Origin: Pseudomonas sp. MM213 | GTDB taxonomy: Bacteria; Pseudomonadota; Gammaproteobacteria; Pseudomonadales; Pseudomonadaceae | Assembly (NCBI RefSeq): GCF_020423045.1 | Contig: NZ_CP081943.1 | Span: 5,270,001-5,334,000 of the forward strand | Reading direction: 5' to 3' | Length of the DNA: 64,000 bases | Shown here: positions 9,592-18,532 of the stretch, piece by piece | How positions within the stretch are numbered: the first letter of the stretch is position 1 | How the letters are laid out: every line of letters begins with the position of its first letter | Translations under genes and position numbers: made by a program | Notes under the pieces: model-generated | The model's database searches: none | The model's input: only the letters and a program-made list of their open reading frames with translations | Told to the model about the DNA's origin: nothing

Positions 9592-9660
9592 TCATCGCTA
9601 GCAGGCTAGCTCCCACAGGTACTGCGCTGTCCTTGTGGGAGCTAGCCTGCTAGCGATGAC
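9592..9660. repeat. REP inverted pair, CTAGC variant
   Basis: Close-spaced pair (tcgctagcaggctagctccc facing gggagctagcctgctagcga). The usual CTCGC/GCGAG is replaced by CTAGC/GCTAG in both arms of both units. Confidence 0.85.
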
Positions 9661-9682
9661 GTCGGTCCAGACGCCGCCTTAT

Positions 9683-10510
9683 TTATGGTGCAAACGGCAT
9701 CACCCGCTTGTGATGGGTCTTCCTGTACGTATCGCAAATGATCTTGAACGCTTCCTCACGCACCGGCTGCCCATGCAGGAACGCATCGATCTCGGCATAC
9801 GTCACGCCATGGGACGCTTCGTCCGGTTTACCCGGCGACAGGTCTTCAAGGTCCGCCGTCGGGACTTTTTCCACCAGCGATTCCGGCGCGCCGAAACTGC
9901 GGGCAATCGCCCGGACCTGATTTTTCACCAGACCGCTCAACGGGGCCAGGTCGCAGGCGCCGTCACCGAATTTGGTGAAGAAACCCATCACCGCTTCCGC
10001 CGCATGATCGGTGCCGATCACCAGGCCATGGGCCGCGCCGGCGATGGTGTACTGGGCGACCATACGCATCCGCGCCTTGGTGTTGCCGAGGACGAAATCC
10101 ACCGAGACCGCGTGCTTGCCTTCGAACGCTGCCACTTCATTGGCCAGGGATTTGACCGCCGGGCCGATGTTCACGGTGTGGCGCTCGTCCGGCTTGATGA
10201 AATCCACCGACGCCTGGGCGTCGTGTTCATCGAACTGGGTTTCGTACGGCAGGCGCACGGCGATGAACTTGTAGTTGTCATCACCGGTGCGGGTGCGCAG
10301 TTCACACATGGCGCGCTGCGCCAGCAGGCCGGCGGTCAGGGAATCGACGCCGCCGCTGATCCCGAGCACCAGGGTCTTGAGCCCGGAATTGACCAGGCAA
10401 TCCTGGATGAAACTGATGCGCCGCGCGATTTCAGCCTCGAGGGCGGCCTCGTCGGCGAATGGCGGTTGAACCTTGAGCTGCTCAGCAATCTCACGCTGTA
10501 CGGCTTGCAT
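9683..10510 (-). CDS. nadE: NH3-dependent NAD+ synthetase
   Basis: 275 residues, the ammonia-dependent length without a glutaminase domain. It joins ammonia to deamido-NAD (nicotinic acid adenine dinucleotide) with ATP, the last step of NAD formation. The PP-loop [14 protein letters not shown] lies near residue 52, and further conserved blocks such as [19 protein letters not shown] and [16 protein letters not shown] are intact. Start ATG 10510 chosen for the AAGGAG just upstream and the usual [13 protein letters not shown]-terminus; the frame remains open upstream. Translationally close to pncB, whose stop lies four bases before its start, so both form an NAD-salvage operon. Confidence 0.96.
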   Translation of the reverse strand: MQAVQREIAEQLKVQPPFADEAALEAEIARRISFIQDCLVNSGLKTLVLGISGGVDSLTAGLLAQRAMCELRTRTGDDNYKFIAVRLPYETQFDEHDAQASVDFIKPDERHTVNIGPAVKSLANEVAAFEGKHAVSVDFVLGNTKARMRMVAQYTIAGAAHGLVIGTDHAAEAVMGFFTKFGDGACDLAPLSGLVKNQVRAIARSFGAPESLVEKVPTADLEDLSPGKPDEASHGVTYAEIDAFLHGQPVREEAFKIICDTYRKTHHKRVMPFAP

Positions 10511-10514
10511 GAAT

Positions 10515-11741
10515 TCACTCCTTGCTTGGTGTGCTGGAAAGGGCGGCAGGAACTTTGAAAACGTGTCGCAAATAGGCAACGAAATTCGGGTCTTTACAGT
10601 GAGTCTTGCCAGGCTCGTCGGAGATCTTTGCCACCGGCTGGCCGTTGCAGGCCGCCATTTTAAGCACGATGCTCATCGGTTCGACACCCGGAATATCGCA
10701 CGTCAGGTTGGTACCGATGCCGAAGCTGACATTGATCCGACCGCGCAATGCGCGAAATATTTCCAGCGCCTTGGGCAGCGTCAGGCTGTCGGAGAACGTC
10801 AGCGTCTTGCTCATCGGGTCGATACCCAGCTTTTGATAGTGGGCGATCGCCTTTTCCGCCCAGATCACCGGATCACCGGAGTCATGTCGCAGACCGTCAA
10901 AGAGCTTGGCGAAAAACAAGTCGAAGTCGTTGAGGAAGGCATCCATGGTGATGCAGTCCGTCAAGGCAATCCCCAGCAGGCCGCGGTACTCGCGGACCCA
11001 GCAATCGAGGGCGGCGGCCTGGCTGTCGATCAGCCGCGGGCCCAGTTGCTGGTGGGCCATGATCCACTCGTGGGCCATGGTGCCCAGCGGTTTCATGTCC
11101 AGCTCTCGCGAAAGGTGCACGTTGCTGGTGCCGACGAAGCGCCCGGGGAAATCGTGCTTGAGCACGTTCACCACTTCTTCCTGCACACGGTAAGAGAAGC
11201 GACGGCGAGTACCGAAATCGGCTACCTGCAATTCGGACAATTCGTCGCTGCCGGCATTCGCGGTCAGCCAGTCGAACTTGCGATAGAGCTGCTCACGCGC
11301 CTGCACCAGCACGATCTCCCGGTAGCGATAGCGATTGCGCACTTCGCTGACGATGGACAGCAGCGGCACTTCGAACAGGATCACATGCAGCCACGGTCCG
11401 CGCAGGCGGATGAACAGTTCGCCGTTTTCGATGCCGGTGTGGACGTAGCGCAGATTGAAGCGGAACAACCCGAGAAAACGCAGGAAATCCGGCTTCATGA
11501 AGCTGATGCGCTCCATGAAGCTCAACTGGTCGGCGCTCAGGCTCAGCTCGGCCAGGCGCTCGATCTGAAAGCGGATTTCCGCCAGGTACGGGCGCAAATC
11601 CTCACTGTTACGGCAACGAAACTCCCATTCGACTTCCACGTTCGGGTAGTTGTGCAGCACCGCCTGCATCATCGTCAGTTTGTAGAAGTCGGTGTCGAGC
11701 AGGTTCTGCACGATGCGATCGGCAAACACACTCTCGCTCAT
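10515..11741 (-). CDS. pncB: Nicotinate phosphoribosyltransferase
   Basis: 408 residues. Converts nicotinate and PRPP, with ATP, to nicotinate mononucleotide, the entry step of the salvage route that nadE completes. Family hallmarks: [15 protein letters not shown] at the N-terminus, [32 protein letters not shown], and a [13 protein letters not shown] phosphate-binding segment, then [11 protein letters not shown]. The stop overlaps the Shine-Dalgarno region of nadE, so the two are probably translated together. Cytosolic. No dedicated regulator (nrtR) lies beside it. Confidence 0.96.
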   Translation of the reverse strand: MSESVFADRIVQNLLDTDFYKLTMMQAVLHNYPNVEVEWEFRCRNSEDLRPYLAEIRFQIERLAELSLSADQLSFMERISFMKPDFLRFLGLFRFNLRYVHTGIENGELFIRLRGPWLHVILFEVPLLSIVSEVRNRYRYREIVLVQAREQLYRKFDWLTANAGSDELSELQVADFGTRRRFSYRVQEEVVNVLKHDFPGRFVGTSNVHLSRELDMKPLGTMAHEWIMAHQQLGPRLIDSQAAALDCWVREYRGLLGIALTDCITMDAFLNDFDLFFAKLFDGLRHDSGDPVIWAEKAIAHYQKLGIDPMSKTLTFSDSLTLPKALEIFRALRGRINVSFGIGTNLTCDIPGVEPMSIVLKMAACNGQPVAKISDEPGKTHCKDPNFVAYLRHVFKVPAALSSTPSKE

Positions 11742-11870
11742 AACGGGGTTCTCCAGGCTGGCCGCGGCCCGTGGCGGCGACGTTGCAGCTGTTTCAATGA
11801 TGGAGGCTAGTGGCGCATATCAGCGCGGGGTATTGCCAGTGTTTTTTTGTGAGGGTTGTGCCGCTGCCGA

Positions 11871-11955
11871 TGGCCTCTTCGCCGGCAAGCCCGGCTCCTA
11901 CAGGACCTTTGTCTGGCCCGAAACCTGTAGGAGCACGGCTTGCCGGCGAAGGCGT
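11871..11955. repeat. REP inverted pair (CCGGCAAGCC subtype)
   Basis: cgccggcaagcccggctcct and aggagcacggcttgccggcg facing each other; the second arm has an imperfect centre. Lies between the convergent ends of the pncB leader and lysR. Confidence 0.85.
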
Positions 11956-11957
11956 CC

Positions 11958-12863
11958 TCAAGGCATTACAGGGCTGTCGATCTGCTCCAGCATCCACTTC
12001 ACAAAATCCCGCACCTTCGGCACTTCCGCCGAATGCTCCGGGTACGCCAGGTAATAGGCGTCGGAACTGGGCATTGCATGCTGCCAGGGAATGACCAGTT
12101 TGCCGTCGGCCAATTCCTCTTCCACCAGAAACCGCGGCAACAACGCCACGCCGCAGCCGACCTGTGCGGCGCGAATGCACATATAAAAGGTTTCGAAGCG
12201 CGGGCCGTGGTAGCTGTGTTCGGTGTGGTAACCCTGGCTGTCGAACCAGTCGTGCCAGGCTTGCGGCCGGGAGGCGTTTTGCAGCAGGACCAGGTCGGTG
12301 AGTTGCGTCGGATCGGTGAACGGCGTGGCCGGCAGGCTGCTCGGTGCACATACCGGAACAAGCTCTTCGCCGAACAGCTTCAGGCATTCGGTGCGGGGCC
12401 GTGAGCCCTGGCCGAAATAGAACGCCAGATCGCTGCGACCTTGTAGCAGGTCATCGGCTTCCTGCTCGCTGCACAGGTCCAGATGAATCGACGGATGGCG
12501 CAGTCGCCAGCCCTTCAAGCGGGGGACCAGCCAGCGGGCGCCGAACGTCGGAGGCGTCGAGACGCGCAGGACTTCGGTCTCACCGCCGTAGGAGCGCAGG
12601 TAATGGGTCGACATCTCGACTTGCGTGAGGATTTTTCGTACCTCAACCAGATACAAATCACCGGCCGGGGTCATTTGCAGGCGTCGGCGTACTCGACGAA
12701 ACAACAGGTGCTGCAACAATTCTTCGAGTTGCGCGACCTGTTTGCTGACGGCGCTCTGGGTCAGGTTCAGCTCTTCGGCGGCCCGCGTGAAGCTCAAATG
12801 CCGGGTCACGGCCTCGAAACACTGCAGCGCGGTGATCGACGGCAGGTAGCGTTTATTCAGCAT
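11958..12863 (-). CDS. LysR-type regulator divergent from amaB (AmaR-like candidate)
   Basis: 301 residues. N-terminal winged helix (LPSITALQCFEAVTRHLSFT, AAEELNLTQSAVSKQVAQLE), then a LysR substrate-binding domain. Start ATG 12863 lies after AGGACA; the same frame is open far upstream, antisense to amaB, but only this start gives a standard LysR N-terminus. Divergent from amaB across 174 bases, the classic layout for a regulator acting on its neighbour. In P. putida and P. aeruginosa a LysR regulator (AmaR) sits by the lysine/pipecolate genes, so control of amaB-amaA by lysine-derived effectors is a fair inference. Confidence 0.85.
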   Translation of the reverse strand: MLNKRYLPSITALQCFEAVTRHLSFTRAAEELNLTQSAVSKQVAQLEELLQHLLFRRVRRRLQMTPAGDLYLVEVRKILTQVEMSTHYLRSYGGETEVLRVSTPPTFGARWLVPRLKGWRLRHPSIHLDLCSEQEADDLLQGRSDLAFYFGQGSRPRTECLKLFGEELVPVCAPSSLPATPFTDPTQLTDLVLLQNASRPQAWHDWFDSQGYHTEHSYHGPRFETFYMCIRAAQVGCGVALLPRFLVEEELADGKLVIPWQHAMPSSDAYYLAYPEHSAEVPKVRDFVKWMLEQIDSPVMP

Positions 12864-12962
12864 GGGTTGTCCTTTTTTCTTGTTTCTTGCTGACCAGCAA
12901 TTCGCAGCATGAATAAACGGAATGATATCTCTCTTAAAGGTCGTTTGTTGGGTAACCTCCGG

Positions 12963-13026
12963 CGAGCTAAAACTACAGGTCTGATCAGCCGTGATATTCC
13001 GGCTGCACGTTTTCTGTTTTAGCTCG
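12963..13026. promoter_or_regulatory. Perfect 11-bp inverted repeat in the amaB leader
   Basis: CGAGCTAAAAC (12963-12973) and GTTTTAGCTCG (13016-13026) are exact reverse complements 42 bases apart. The right arm touches the GAGGAG ribosome binding site of amaB. It may be a two-site operator for the divergent LysR protein or an RNA fold that hides the ribosome binding site. Confidence 0.5.
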
Positions 13027-13037
13027 AGGAGTGACCC

Positions 13038-14528
13038 ATGGTTGCCGCATTGCTTGATCGTCTTGGTGTGAACCCGGCCCTGTACCAGAACGGCAAAGTG
13101 CCGGTGCATTCGCCGATCGATGGCAGCAAGATCGCCTCTGTGAACTGGGAAGGCGCCGCTGAAGTCGAGCAGCACATCAGTCGCGCAGATCATGCGTTCG
13201 AATTGTGGCGCAAGGTCCCGGCCCCGCGCCGTGGCGAATTGGTGCGTCAACTGGGCGACATCCTGCGCGAATACAAGGCCGACCTCGGCGAGCTGGTGTC
13301 CTGGGAAGCGGGCAAGATTACTCAGGAAGGCCTGGGTGAAGTTCAGGAGATGATCGACATCTGCGACTTCGCCGTCGGCCTGTCCCGTCAACTGTACGGC
13401 TTGACCATCGCCTCCGAGCGTCCAGGCCACCACATGCGCGAAACCTGGCACCCGCTGGGCGTCGTGGGCGTGATCAGTGCGTTCAACTTCCCGGTCGCGG
13501 TCTGGGCCTGGAACACCACACTGGCGCTGGTCTGCGGCAATCCGGTGATCTGGAAACCGTCGGAGAAAACCCCGTTGACCGCACTGGCCTGCCAGGCGCT
13601 GTTCGACCGCGTACTGAAAAACTTCAGCGACGCACCTGCGCACCTGAGCCAGGTGATCATTGGTGGTCGCGATGCCGGCGAAGCACTGGTCGATGACCCG
13701 CGTGTCGCGCTGATCAGCGCCACTGGCAGCACCCGCATGGGCCGCGAAGTGGCACCGAAAATCGCCGCACGTTTCGCCCGCAGCATTCTCGAACTGGGTG
13801 GTAACAACGCCATGATCCTCGGCCCAAGCGCAGACCTGGACATGGCCGTTCGCGCCATCCTGTTCAGCGCCGTCGGCACTGCCGGTCAGCGTTGCACCAC
13901 GTTGCGTCGCCTGATCGCTCACGAATCGGTAAAAGAAGAAATCGTCACCCGCCTGAAAGCCGCGTACTCGAAAGTGCGTATCGGCAACCCGCTGGAAGGC
14001 AACCTGATCGGTCCGCTGATCGACAAGCACAGCTTCGACAACATGCAGGATGCGCTGGAGCAGGCCCTGAGCGAGGGCGGCCGGGTCTTCGGTGGCAAGC
14101 GTCAGCTGGAAGACAAATACCCGAACGCTTACTACGTCTCGCCGGCCATTGTTGAAATGCCGGAGCAGAGCGACGTGGTCTGCCACGAAACCTTCGCGCC
14201 GATTCTTTATGTGATCGGCTACAAAGACTTCGACGAAGCCCTGCGTTTGAACAACGCCGTGCCACAAGGCCTGTCTTCGTGCATCTTCACCACTGACGTG
14301 CGTGAAGCCGAGCAATTCATGTCGGCAGTGGGCAGCGACTGCGGCATCGCCAACGTCAACATCGGCCCGAGCGGCGCGGAAATCGGCGGCGCGTTTGGTG
14401 GCGAGAAAGAAACCGGCGGTGGTCGTGAGTCGGGCTCCGATGCCTGGCGCGGGTACATGCGCCGCCAGACCAACACCGTGAACTACTCGCTGGAGTTGCC
14501 GTTGGCGCAGGGCATTACGTTCGACTGA
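13038..14528 (+). CDS. amaB: L-2-aminoadipate-6-semialdehyde / piperideine-6-carboxylate dehydrogenase
   Basis: 496 residues, aldehyde dehydrogenase superfamily, same length and N-terminus (MVAALLDRLGVNP) as P. putida AmaB as I recall it. It oxidises 2-aminoadipate semialdehyde (in equilibrium with piperideine-6-carboxylate) to 2-aminoadipate in lysine/pipecolate breakdown. Catalytic residues visible: Glu252 in ILELGGNNA and Cys286 in GTAGQRCTT; cofactor region ISAFNFPVAVWAWN. Start ATG 13038 follows GAGGAG. It is the first gene of amaB-amaA, separated by a REP pair, and divergent from a LysR gene. The whole antisense strand is open in one frame, which is a GC effect. Confidence 0.92.
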   Translation: MVAALLDRLGVNPALYQNGKVPVHSPIDGSKIASVNWEGAAEVEQHISRADHAFELWRKVPAPRRGELVRQLGDILREYKADLGELVSWEAGKITQEGLGEVQEMIDICDFAVGLSRQLYGLTIASERPGHHMRETWHPLGVVGVISAFNFPVAVWAWNTTLALVCGNPVIWKPSEKTPLTALACQALFDRVLKNFSDAPAHLSQVIIGGRDAGEALVDDPRVALISATGSTRMGREVAPKIAARFARSILELGGNNAMILGPSADLDMAVRAILFSAVGTAGQRCTTLRRLIAHESVKEEIVTRLKAAYSKVRIGNPLEGNLIGPLIDKHSFDNMQDALEQALSEGGRVFGGKRQLEDKYPNAYYVSPAIVEMPEQSDVVCHETFAPILYVIGYKDFDEALRLNNAVPQGLSSCIFTTDVREAEQFMSAVGSDCGIANVNIGPSGAEIGGAFGGEKETGGGRESGSDAWRGYMRRQTNTVNYSLELPLAQGITFD

Positions 14529-14536
14529 TGGGCCCC

Positions 14537-14619
14537 TTCGCGGGCAAGCCTCGCTCCTACACAGGATCACTCAACACCTGTAGGAGCGAGCGGGCGGCGA
14601 TCCGACTTGCCCGCGAAGC
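14537..14619. repeat. REP inverted pair between amaB and amaA
   Basis: cgcgggcaagcctcgctcct facing a gtaggagcgagcgggcggcg unit; the second unit is longer and imperfect (gcgggcggcgatccgacttgcccgcgaa). Inside the ama transcription unit. Confidence 0.85.
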
Positions 14620-14660
14620 TTTTGCTTTGTTGTTTGTTAGGTTTCTGTTGGAGTCTGGCA

Positions 14661-15944
14661 ATGCCGTTACGCGAAGAGTGTCTGTGGGAAAAACTGACGC
14701 CGCAAAGGCCCGACAATGCTGCGCTCAAGGGCGAAGTAACGGTCGATGTCTGCGTCATCGGTGCCGGGTTCACCGGTCTGTCGGCGGCGGTGCATCTGCT
14801 GGAACAAGGCAAGACGGTGTGTGTGCTGGAAGCTCATCGTGCCGGTCATGGCGGTTCTGGACGCAACGTCGGGCTGGTCAACGCCGGCATGTGGATTCCA
14901 CCGGACGAGATCGAAGCCGGGTTCGGCGAAGCGGTGGGCAGTCAGCTCAATCGCATGCTGGGTGCCGCGCCGTCCCTGGTGTTCAGCCTGGTCGACAAAT
15001 ACAACATCGATTGCCAGTTACGCCGCGAAGGCACGTTGCACATGGCGCACAACGCCCGTGGCGAAGCGGATTTGCGCAGTCGTGAAGAACAATGGAAACG
15101 TCGCGGCGCCCCGGTGGAACTGCTGACCGGTCAAGCTTGCGAGCAAGCAACCGGCACCAAAAAAATCGCCGCCGCGTTGCTCGACAAGCGTGCCGGCACG
15201 ATCAATCCGATGGCTTACACCACGGGGCTGGCCAAGGCGGCCATCGGCCTTGGTGGTCGGCTGTTCGATCATTCTCCCGTGACCAGGCTCGAACGACAGG
15301 GCCAGCGCTGGTCGGTGCAAACGGCGCAGGGTTCGGTGCTTGCCGAGCAAGTCGTGATTGCGTCCAACGCTTACACCGAAGGTGACTGGACGGAACTGCG
15401 GCGCAATTTCTTCCCCGGTTATTACTATCAAGTGGCCTCGGTGCCGCTGACTGACGACGCCGCGCAGCAAATTCTCCCGGGTGGCCAGGGCTCGTGGGAC
15501 ACCCGGCAGGTGCTCAGCAGTATTCGTCGTGACAAAGACGGTCGCCTGTTACTCGGCAGTCTGGGTAATGGCAATCAAAAGCCGACCTGGTTCCTCAAGG
15601 CTTGGGCCGACCGGGTTCAGCAGCACTATTTTCCGTACCTCAAACAGGTGGAATGGGAGTGCACCTGGACCGGTTGCATCGCGTTCACGCCCGATCATTT
15701 GATGCGCCTGTTCGAACCGGCGCCCGGTTTAGTGGCAGTCACCGGTTACAACGGACGGGGCGTGACCACGGGGACGGTGGTCGGCAAAGCCTTTGCCGAT
15801 TATTTGTGTAACGGAAATCCTCAGGCGCTGCCGATTCCCTTCGCACCCATGCAGCCACTGGCGGGGGTGGGGCTGCGTAGCTGTCTATATGAGGCGGGGT
15901 TTTCGCTGTATCACGCGGGCCAGTGCCTGCGGATCGTGATTTGA
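14661..15944 (+). CDS. amaA: L-pipecolate oxidase (FAD-dependent)
   Basis: 427 residues, DAO-type FAD-dependent oxidoreductase. Dinucleotide-binding motif VCVIGAGFTGLSAAVHLLEQ near residue 30 and GHGGSGRNVGLVNAGMW just after; C-terminal GYNGRGVTTGTVVGKAFADY is the usual FAD-closing segment. AmaA oxidises L-pipecolate to piperideine-6-carboxylate, which AmaB then uses. ATG 14661 was chosen (TTGGAG upstream; family N-terminus MPLREECLWEKL); an in-frame ATG at 14607 has no ribosome binding site and falls in the REP tail. No signal peptide; FAD enzymes of this type are often loosely membrane associated. Confidence 0.9.
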   Translation: MPLREECLWEKLTPQRPDNAALKGEVTVDVCVIGAGFTGLSAAVHLLEQGKTVCVLEAHRAGHGGSGRNVGLVNAGMWIPPDEIEAGFGEAVGSQLNRMLGAAPSLVFSLVDKYNIDCQLRREGTLHMAHNARGEADLRSREEQWKRRGAPVELLTGQACEQATGTKKIAAALLDKRAGTINPMAYTTGLAKAAIGLGGRLFDHSPVTRLERQGQRWSVQTAQGSVLAEQVVIASNAYTEGDWTELRRNFFPGYYYQVASVPLTDDAAQQILPGGQGSWDTRQVLSSIRRDKDGRLLLGSLGNGNQKPTWFLKAWADRVQQHYFPYLKQVEWECTWTGCIAFTPDHLMRLFEPAPGLVAVTGYNGRGVTTGTVVGKAFADYLCNGNPQALPIPFAPMQPLAGVGLRSCLYEAGFSLYHAGQCLRIVI

Positions 15945-16022
15945 TTGTTGAAATTTGTTGCTGGAAGCGGCGCTTTTCGGCGCAGCGGCTAGCCTGTAAA
16001 AGGTGCGGGTTGTAGCAGTACC

Positions 16023-16037
16023 GCACCAGCAGTGTGC
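16023..16037. promoter_or_regulatory. NtrC-like dyad upstream of the importer
   Basis: GCACCA-GCA-GTGTGC matches the NtrC consensus GCACCA-N3-TGGTGC at 10 of 12 positions, about 225 bases upstream of the predicted sigma-54 start. Confidence 0.4.
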
Positions 16038-16065
16038 ACTTCGGTGACGCACGTTGTTACAGGCT

Positions 16066-16165
16066 GGTTGCACGTCGTTTGGCGCCGCGGTTGCAATGAT
16101 GGCGCGTGCGGGTTGCGCCTTAAAAAATAAATGGTTTCACCTTCCGCGGTTTAGACGGTTGCACG
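16066..16165 (+). promoter_or_regulatory. Five helically phased direct repeats (candidate enhancer)
   Basis: GGTTGCACG 16066, GGTTGCAAT 16089, GGTTGCGCC 16111, GGTTTCACC 16133, GGTTGCACG 16157: steps of 23, 22, 22 and 24 bases, two helical turns each. They lie about 100-200 bases upstream of the sigma-54 start, where enhancer-binding proteins normally bind. Confidence 0.5.
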
Positions 16166-16236
16166 CCCAATGAAAATGGGCTCGAAACAGTCGAAATAAC
16201 AATAAAGCAGCGACTTTTTTCAGAATAAAAAACCGA

Positions 16237-16252
16237 TGGCACGGCCCTTGCT
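16237..16252 (+). promoter_or_regulatory. Sigma-54 (RpoN) promoter of the importer operon
   Basis: TGGCACGGCCCTTGCT is an essentially perfect match to TGGCACG-N4-TTGCW, with GG and GC ten bases apart. Predicted start near 16263, 47 bases before the first ATG. Confidence 0.85.
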
Positions 16253-16309
16253 CTGAGCATTCAGTGAAGTCGCAGTGCCAACTAAAAAAAAACCTTGGAG
16301 CACCACCTC

Positions 16310-17443
16310 ATGTCCCAGACGTTTTACAAGAAAGGCTTTCTGGCCCTCGCAGTGGCAGCTGCGCTGGGTGTTTCTGCGTTTGCACAGGCTGACGTAAAAA
16401 TCGGTGTTGCGGGTCCTATGACAGGCGCCAACGCAGCATTTGGCGAGCAGTACATGAAGGGTGCACAGGCAGCAGCCGACGCAATCAACGCGTCGGGCGG
16501 CGTCAACGGGGAAAAAATCGTACTGGTCAAGGGCGATGACGCCTGCGAACCGAAACAGGCTGTGACGGTCGCCAAGGACCTGACCAACCAGAAAGTGGCA
16601 GGCGTGGTTGGTCACTTCTGCTCCTCGTCGACCATCCCGGCCTCCGAGATCTACGACGAAGCAGGCATCATCGCAATCACTCCGGGTTCCACCAACCCAC
16701 AGGTGACCGAGCGTGGTCTGAGCGCCATGTTCCGTATGTGCGGTCGTGACGACCAGCAGGGCATCGTTGCCGGCGACTACATCGTCGACGTGCTCAAGGG
16801 CAAGAAAGTCGTGGTTCTGCACGACAAAGACACCTACGGCCAAGGTCTGGCCGACGCCACCAAGGCTCAACTGGCCAAGCGCGGCGTAACGCCGGTTCTG
16901 TACGAAGGCCTGACTCGCGGCGAGAAAGACTTCAGCGCCGTGGTAACCAAGATCCGCGCAGCCGGTGCCGATGTCGTCTATTTCGGCGGCCTGCACCCGG
17001 AAGCTGGTCCACTGGTTCGCCAACTGCGTGAACAAGGCCTCAAAGACGTCAAATTCATGTCCGATGACGGCATCGTTACTGACGAACTCGTGACCACCGC
17101 CGGTGGCCCGCAGAACGTTGATGGCGTGTACATGACCTTCGGTGCCGACCCACGCCTGCTGCCAGACAGCAAAACCGTGGTAGACACCTTCCGCAAAGCC
17201 GGCACCGAGCCAGAAGGCTACACCCTGTACGCCTACGCTTCGGTTCAGACCCTGGCGGCTGCTTTCAACGGCGCCAAGTCCAACAGCGGCGAAAAAGCGG
17301 CTGAGTGGCTGAAGAAAAACCCGGTTAAAACCGTGATGGGCGAGAAGACCTGGGACGCCAAGGGCGACCTGAAAGTCTCCGACTACGTGGTTTATCAGTG
17401 GGACAAGGATGGCAAATACCACCAACTGGAAAAACAGAAGTGA
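16310..17443 (+). CDS. Branched-chain-amino-acid-type ABC transporter, periplasmic binding protein
   Basis: 377 residues. Signal peptide MSQTFYKKGFLALAVAAALG... cleaved after AQA, mature ADVKIGVAGPMTGANAAFG. It belongs to the LivJ/BraC (type I, hydrophobic amino acid) family: CSSSTIPASEIYDEAG and HDKDTYGQGLADATK are conserved; two cysteines (in DDACEPKQ and HFCSSST) likely form the family disulfide. Start ATG 16310 with TTGGAG upstream. The sequence differs clearly from my memory of P. aeruginosa BraC, and the position after amaAB suggests the PA4913-type paralogue, so the ligand could be leucine/isoleucine/valine or another amino acid. Transcribed from a sigma-54 promoter; followed by a 9-bp hairpin before the permease genes. 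Confidence 0.9.
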   Translation: MSQTFYKKGFLALAVAAALGVSAFAQADVKIGVAGPMTGANAAFGEQYMKGAQAAADAINASGGVNGEKIVLVKGDDACEPKQAVTVAKDLTNQKVAGVVGHFCSSSTIPASEIYDEAGIIAITPGSTNPQVTERGLSAMFRMCGRDDQQGIVAGDYIVDVLKGKKVVVLHDKDTYGQGLADATKAQLAKRGVTPVLYEGLTRGEKDFSAVVTKIRAAGADVVYFGGLHPEAGPLVRQLREQGLKDVKFMSDDGIVTDELVTTAGGPQNVDGVYMTFGADPRLLPDSKTVVDTFRKAGTEPEGYTLYAYASVQTLAAAFNGAKSNSGEKAAEWLKKNPVKTVMGEKTWDAKGDLKVSDYVVYQWDKDGKYHQLEKQK

Positions 17444-17459
17444 TATGAGCTGTTGATCT

Positions 17460-17482
17460 GCCCGGCGCCTTGAGCGCCGGGC
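17460..17482 (+). terminator. Perfect hairpin between binding-protein and permease genes
   Basis: GCCCGGCGC-CTTGA-GCGCCGGGC, a 9-bp perfect stem without a following T run. Such stems after binding-protein genes commonly stabilise the upstream mRNA or partly stop transcription, so that more binding protein than membrane components is made. Confidence 0.6.
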
Positions 17483-17614
17483 AATCGAAGAACATGTCCG
17501 TGCAGTACCTGTCTTTTCTCGTAGAGCTGCACACAACCGTGTTGCGCGGGTGGCTGAACCCCGGTCCGTCGCACCTCGCTTCTGTGCAGTCTCTCAAATG
17601 CGTGAGATTGCGTT

Positions 17615-18529
<915 letters not shown>

Positions 18530-18532
18530 GCG

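Larger units (their letters stand above)
15945..16309. other. Regulatory intergenic region before the liv-type importer
   Basis: 365 bases without a gene. It carries a sigma-54 -24/-12 element (16237-16252), a set of GGTTGCA-like direct repeats at 22-24 base spacing (16066-16165) and one NtrC-like dyad (16023-16037). No terminator for amaA was recognised. Confidence 0.6.

Noticed and set aside
12864..14570. Open frame of about 570 codons antisense to amaB, continuous with lysR
   Set aside because: High GC content at third positions removes stop codons from the antisense frame. The LysR start at 12863 has a ribosome binding site and a standard N-terminus; nothing upstream resembles a protein.
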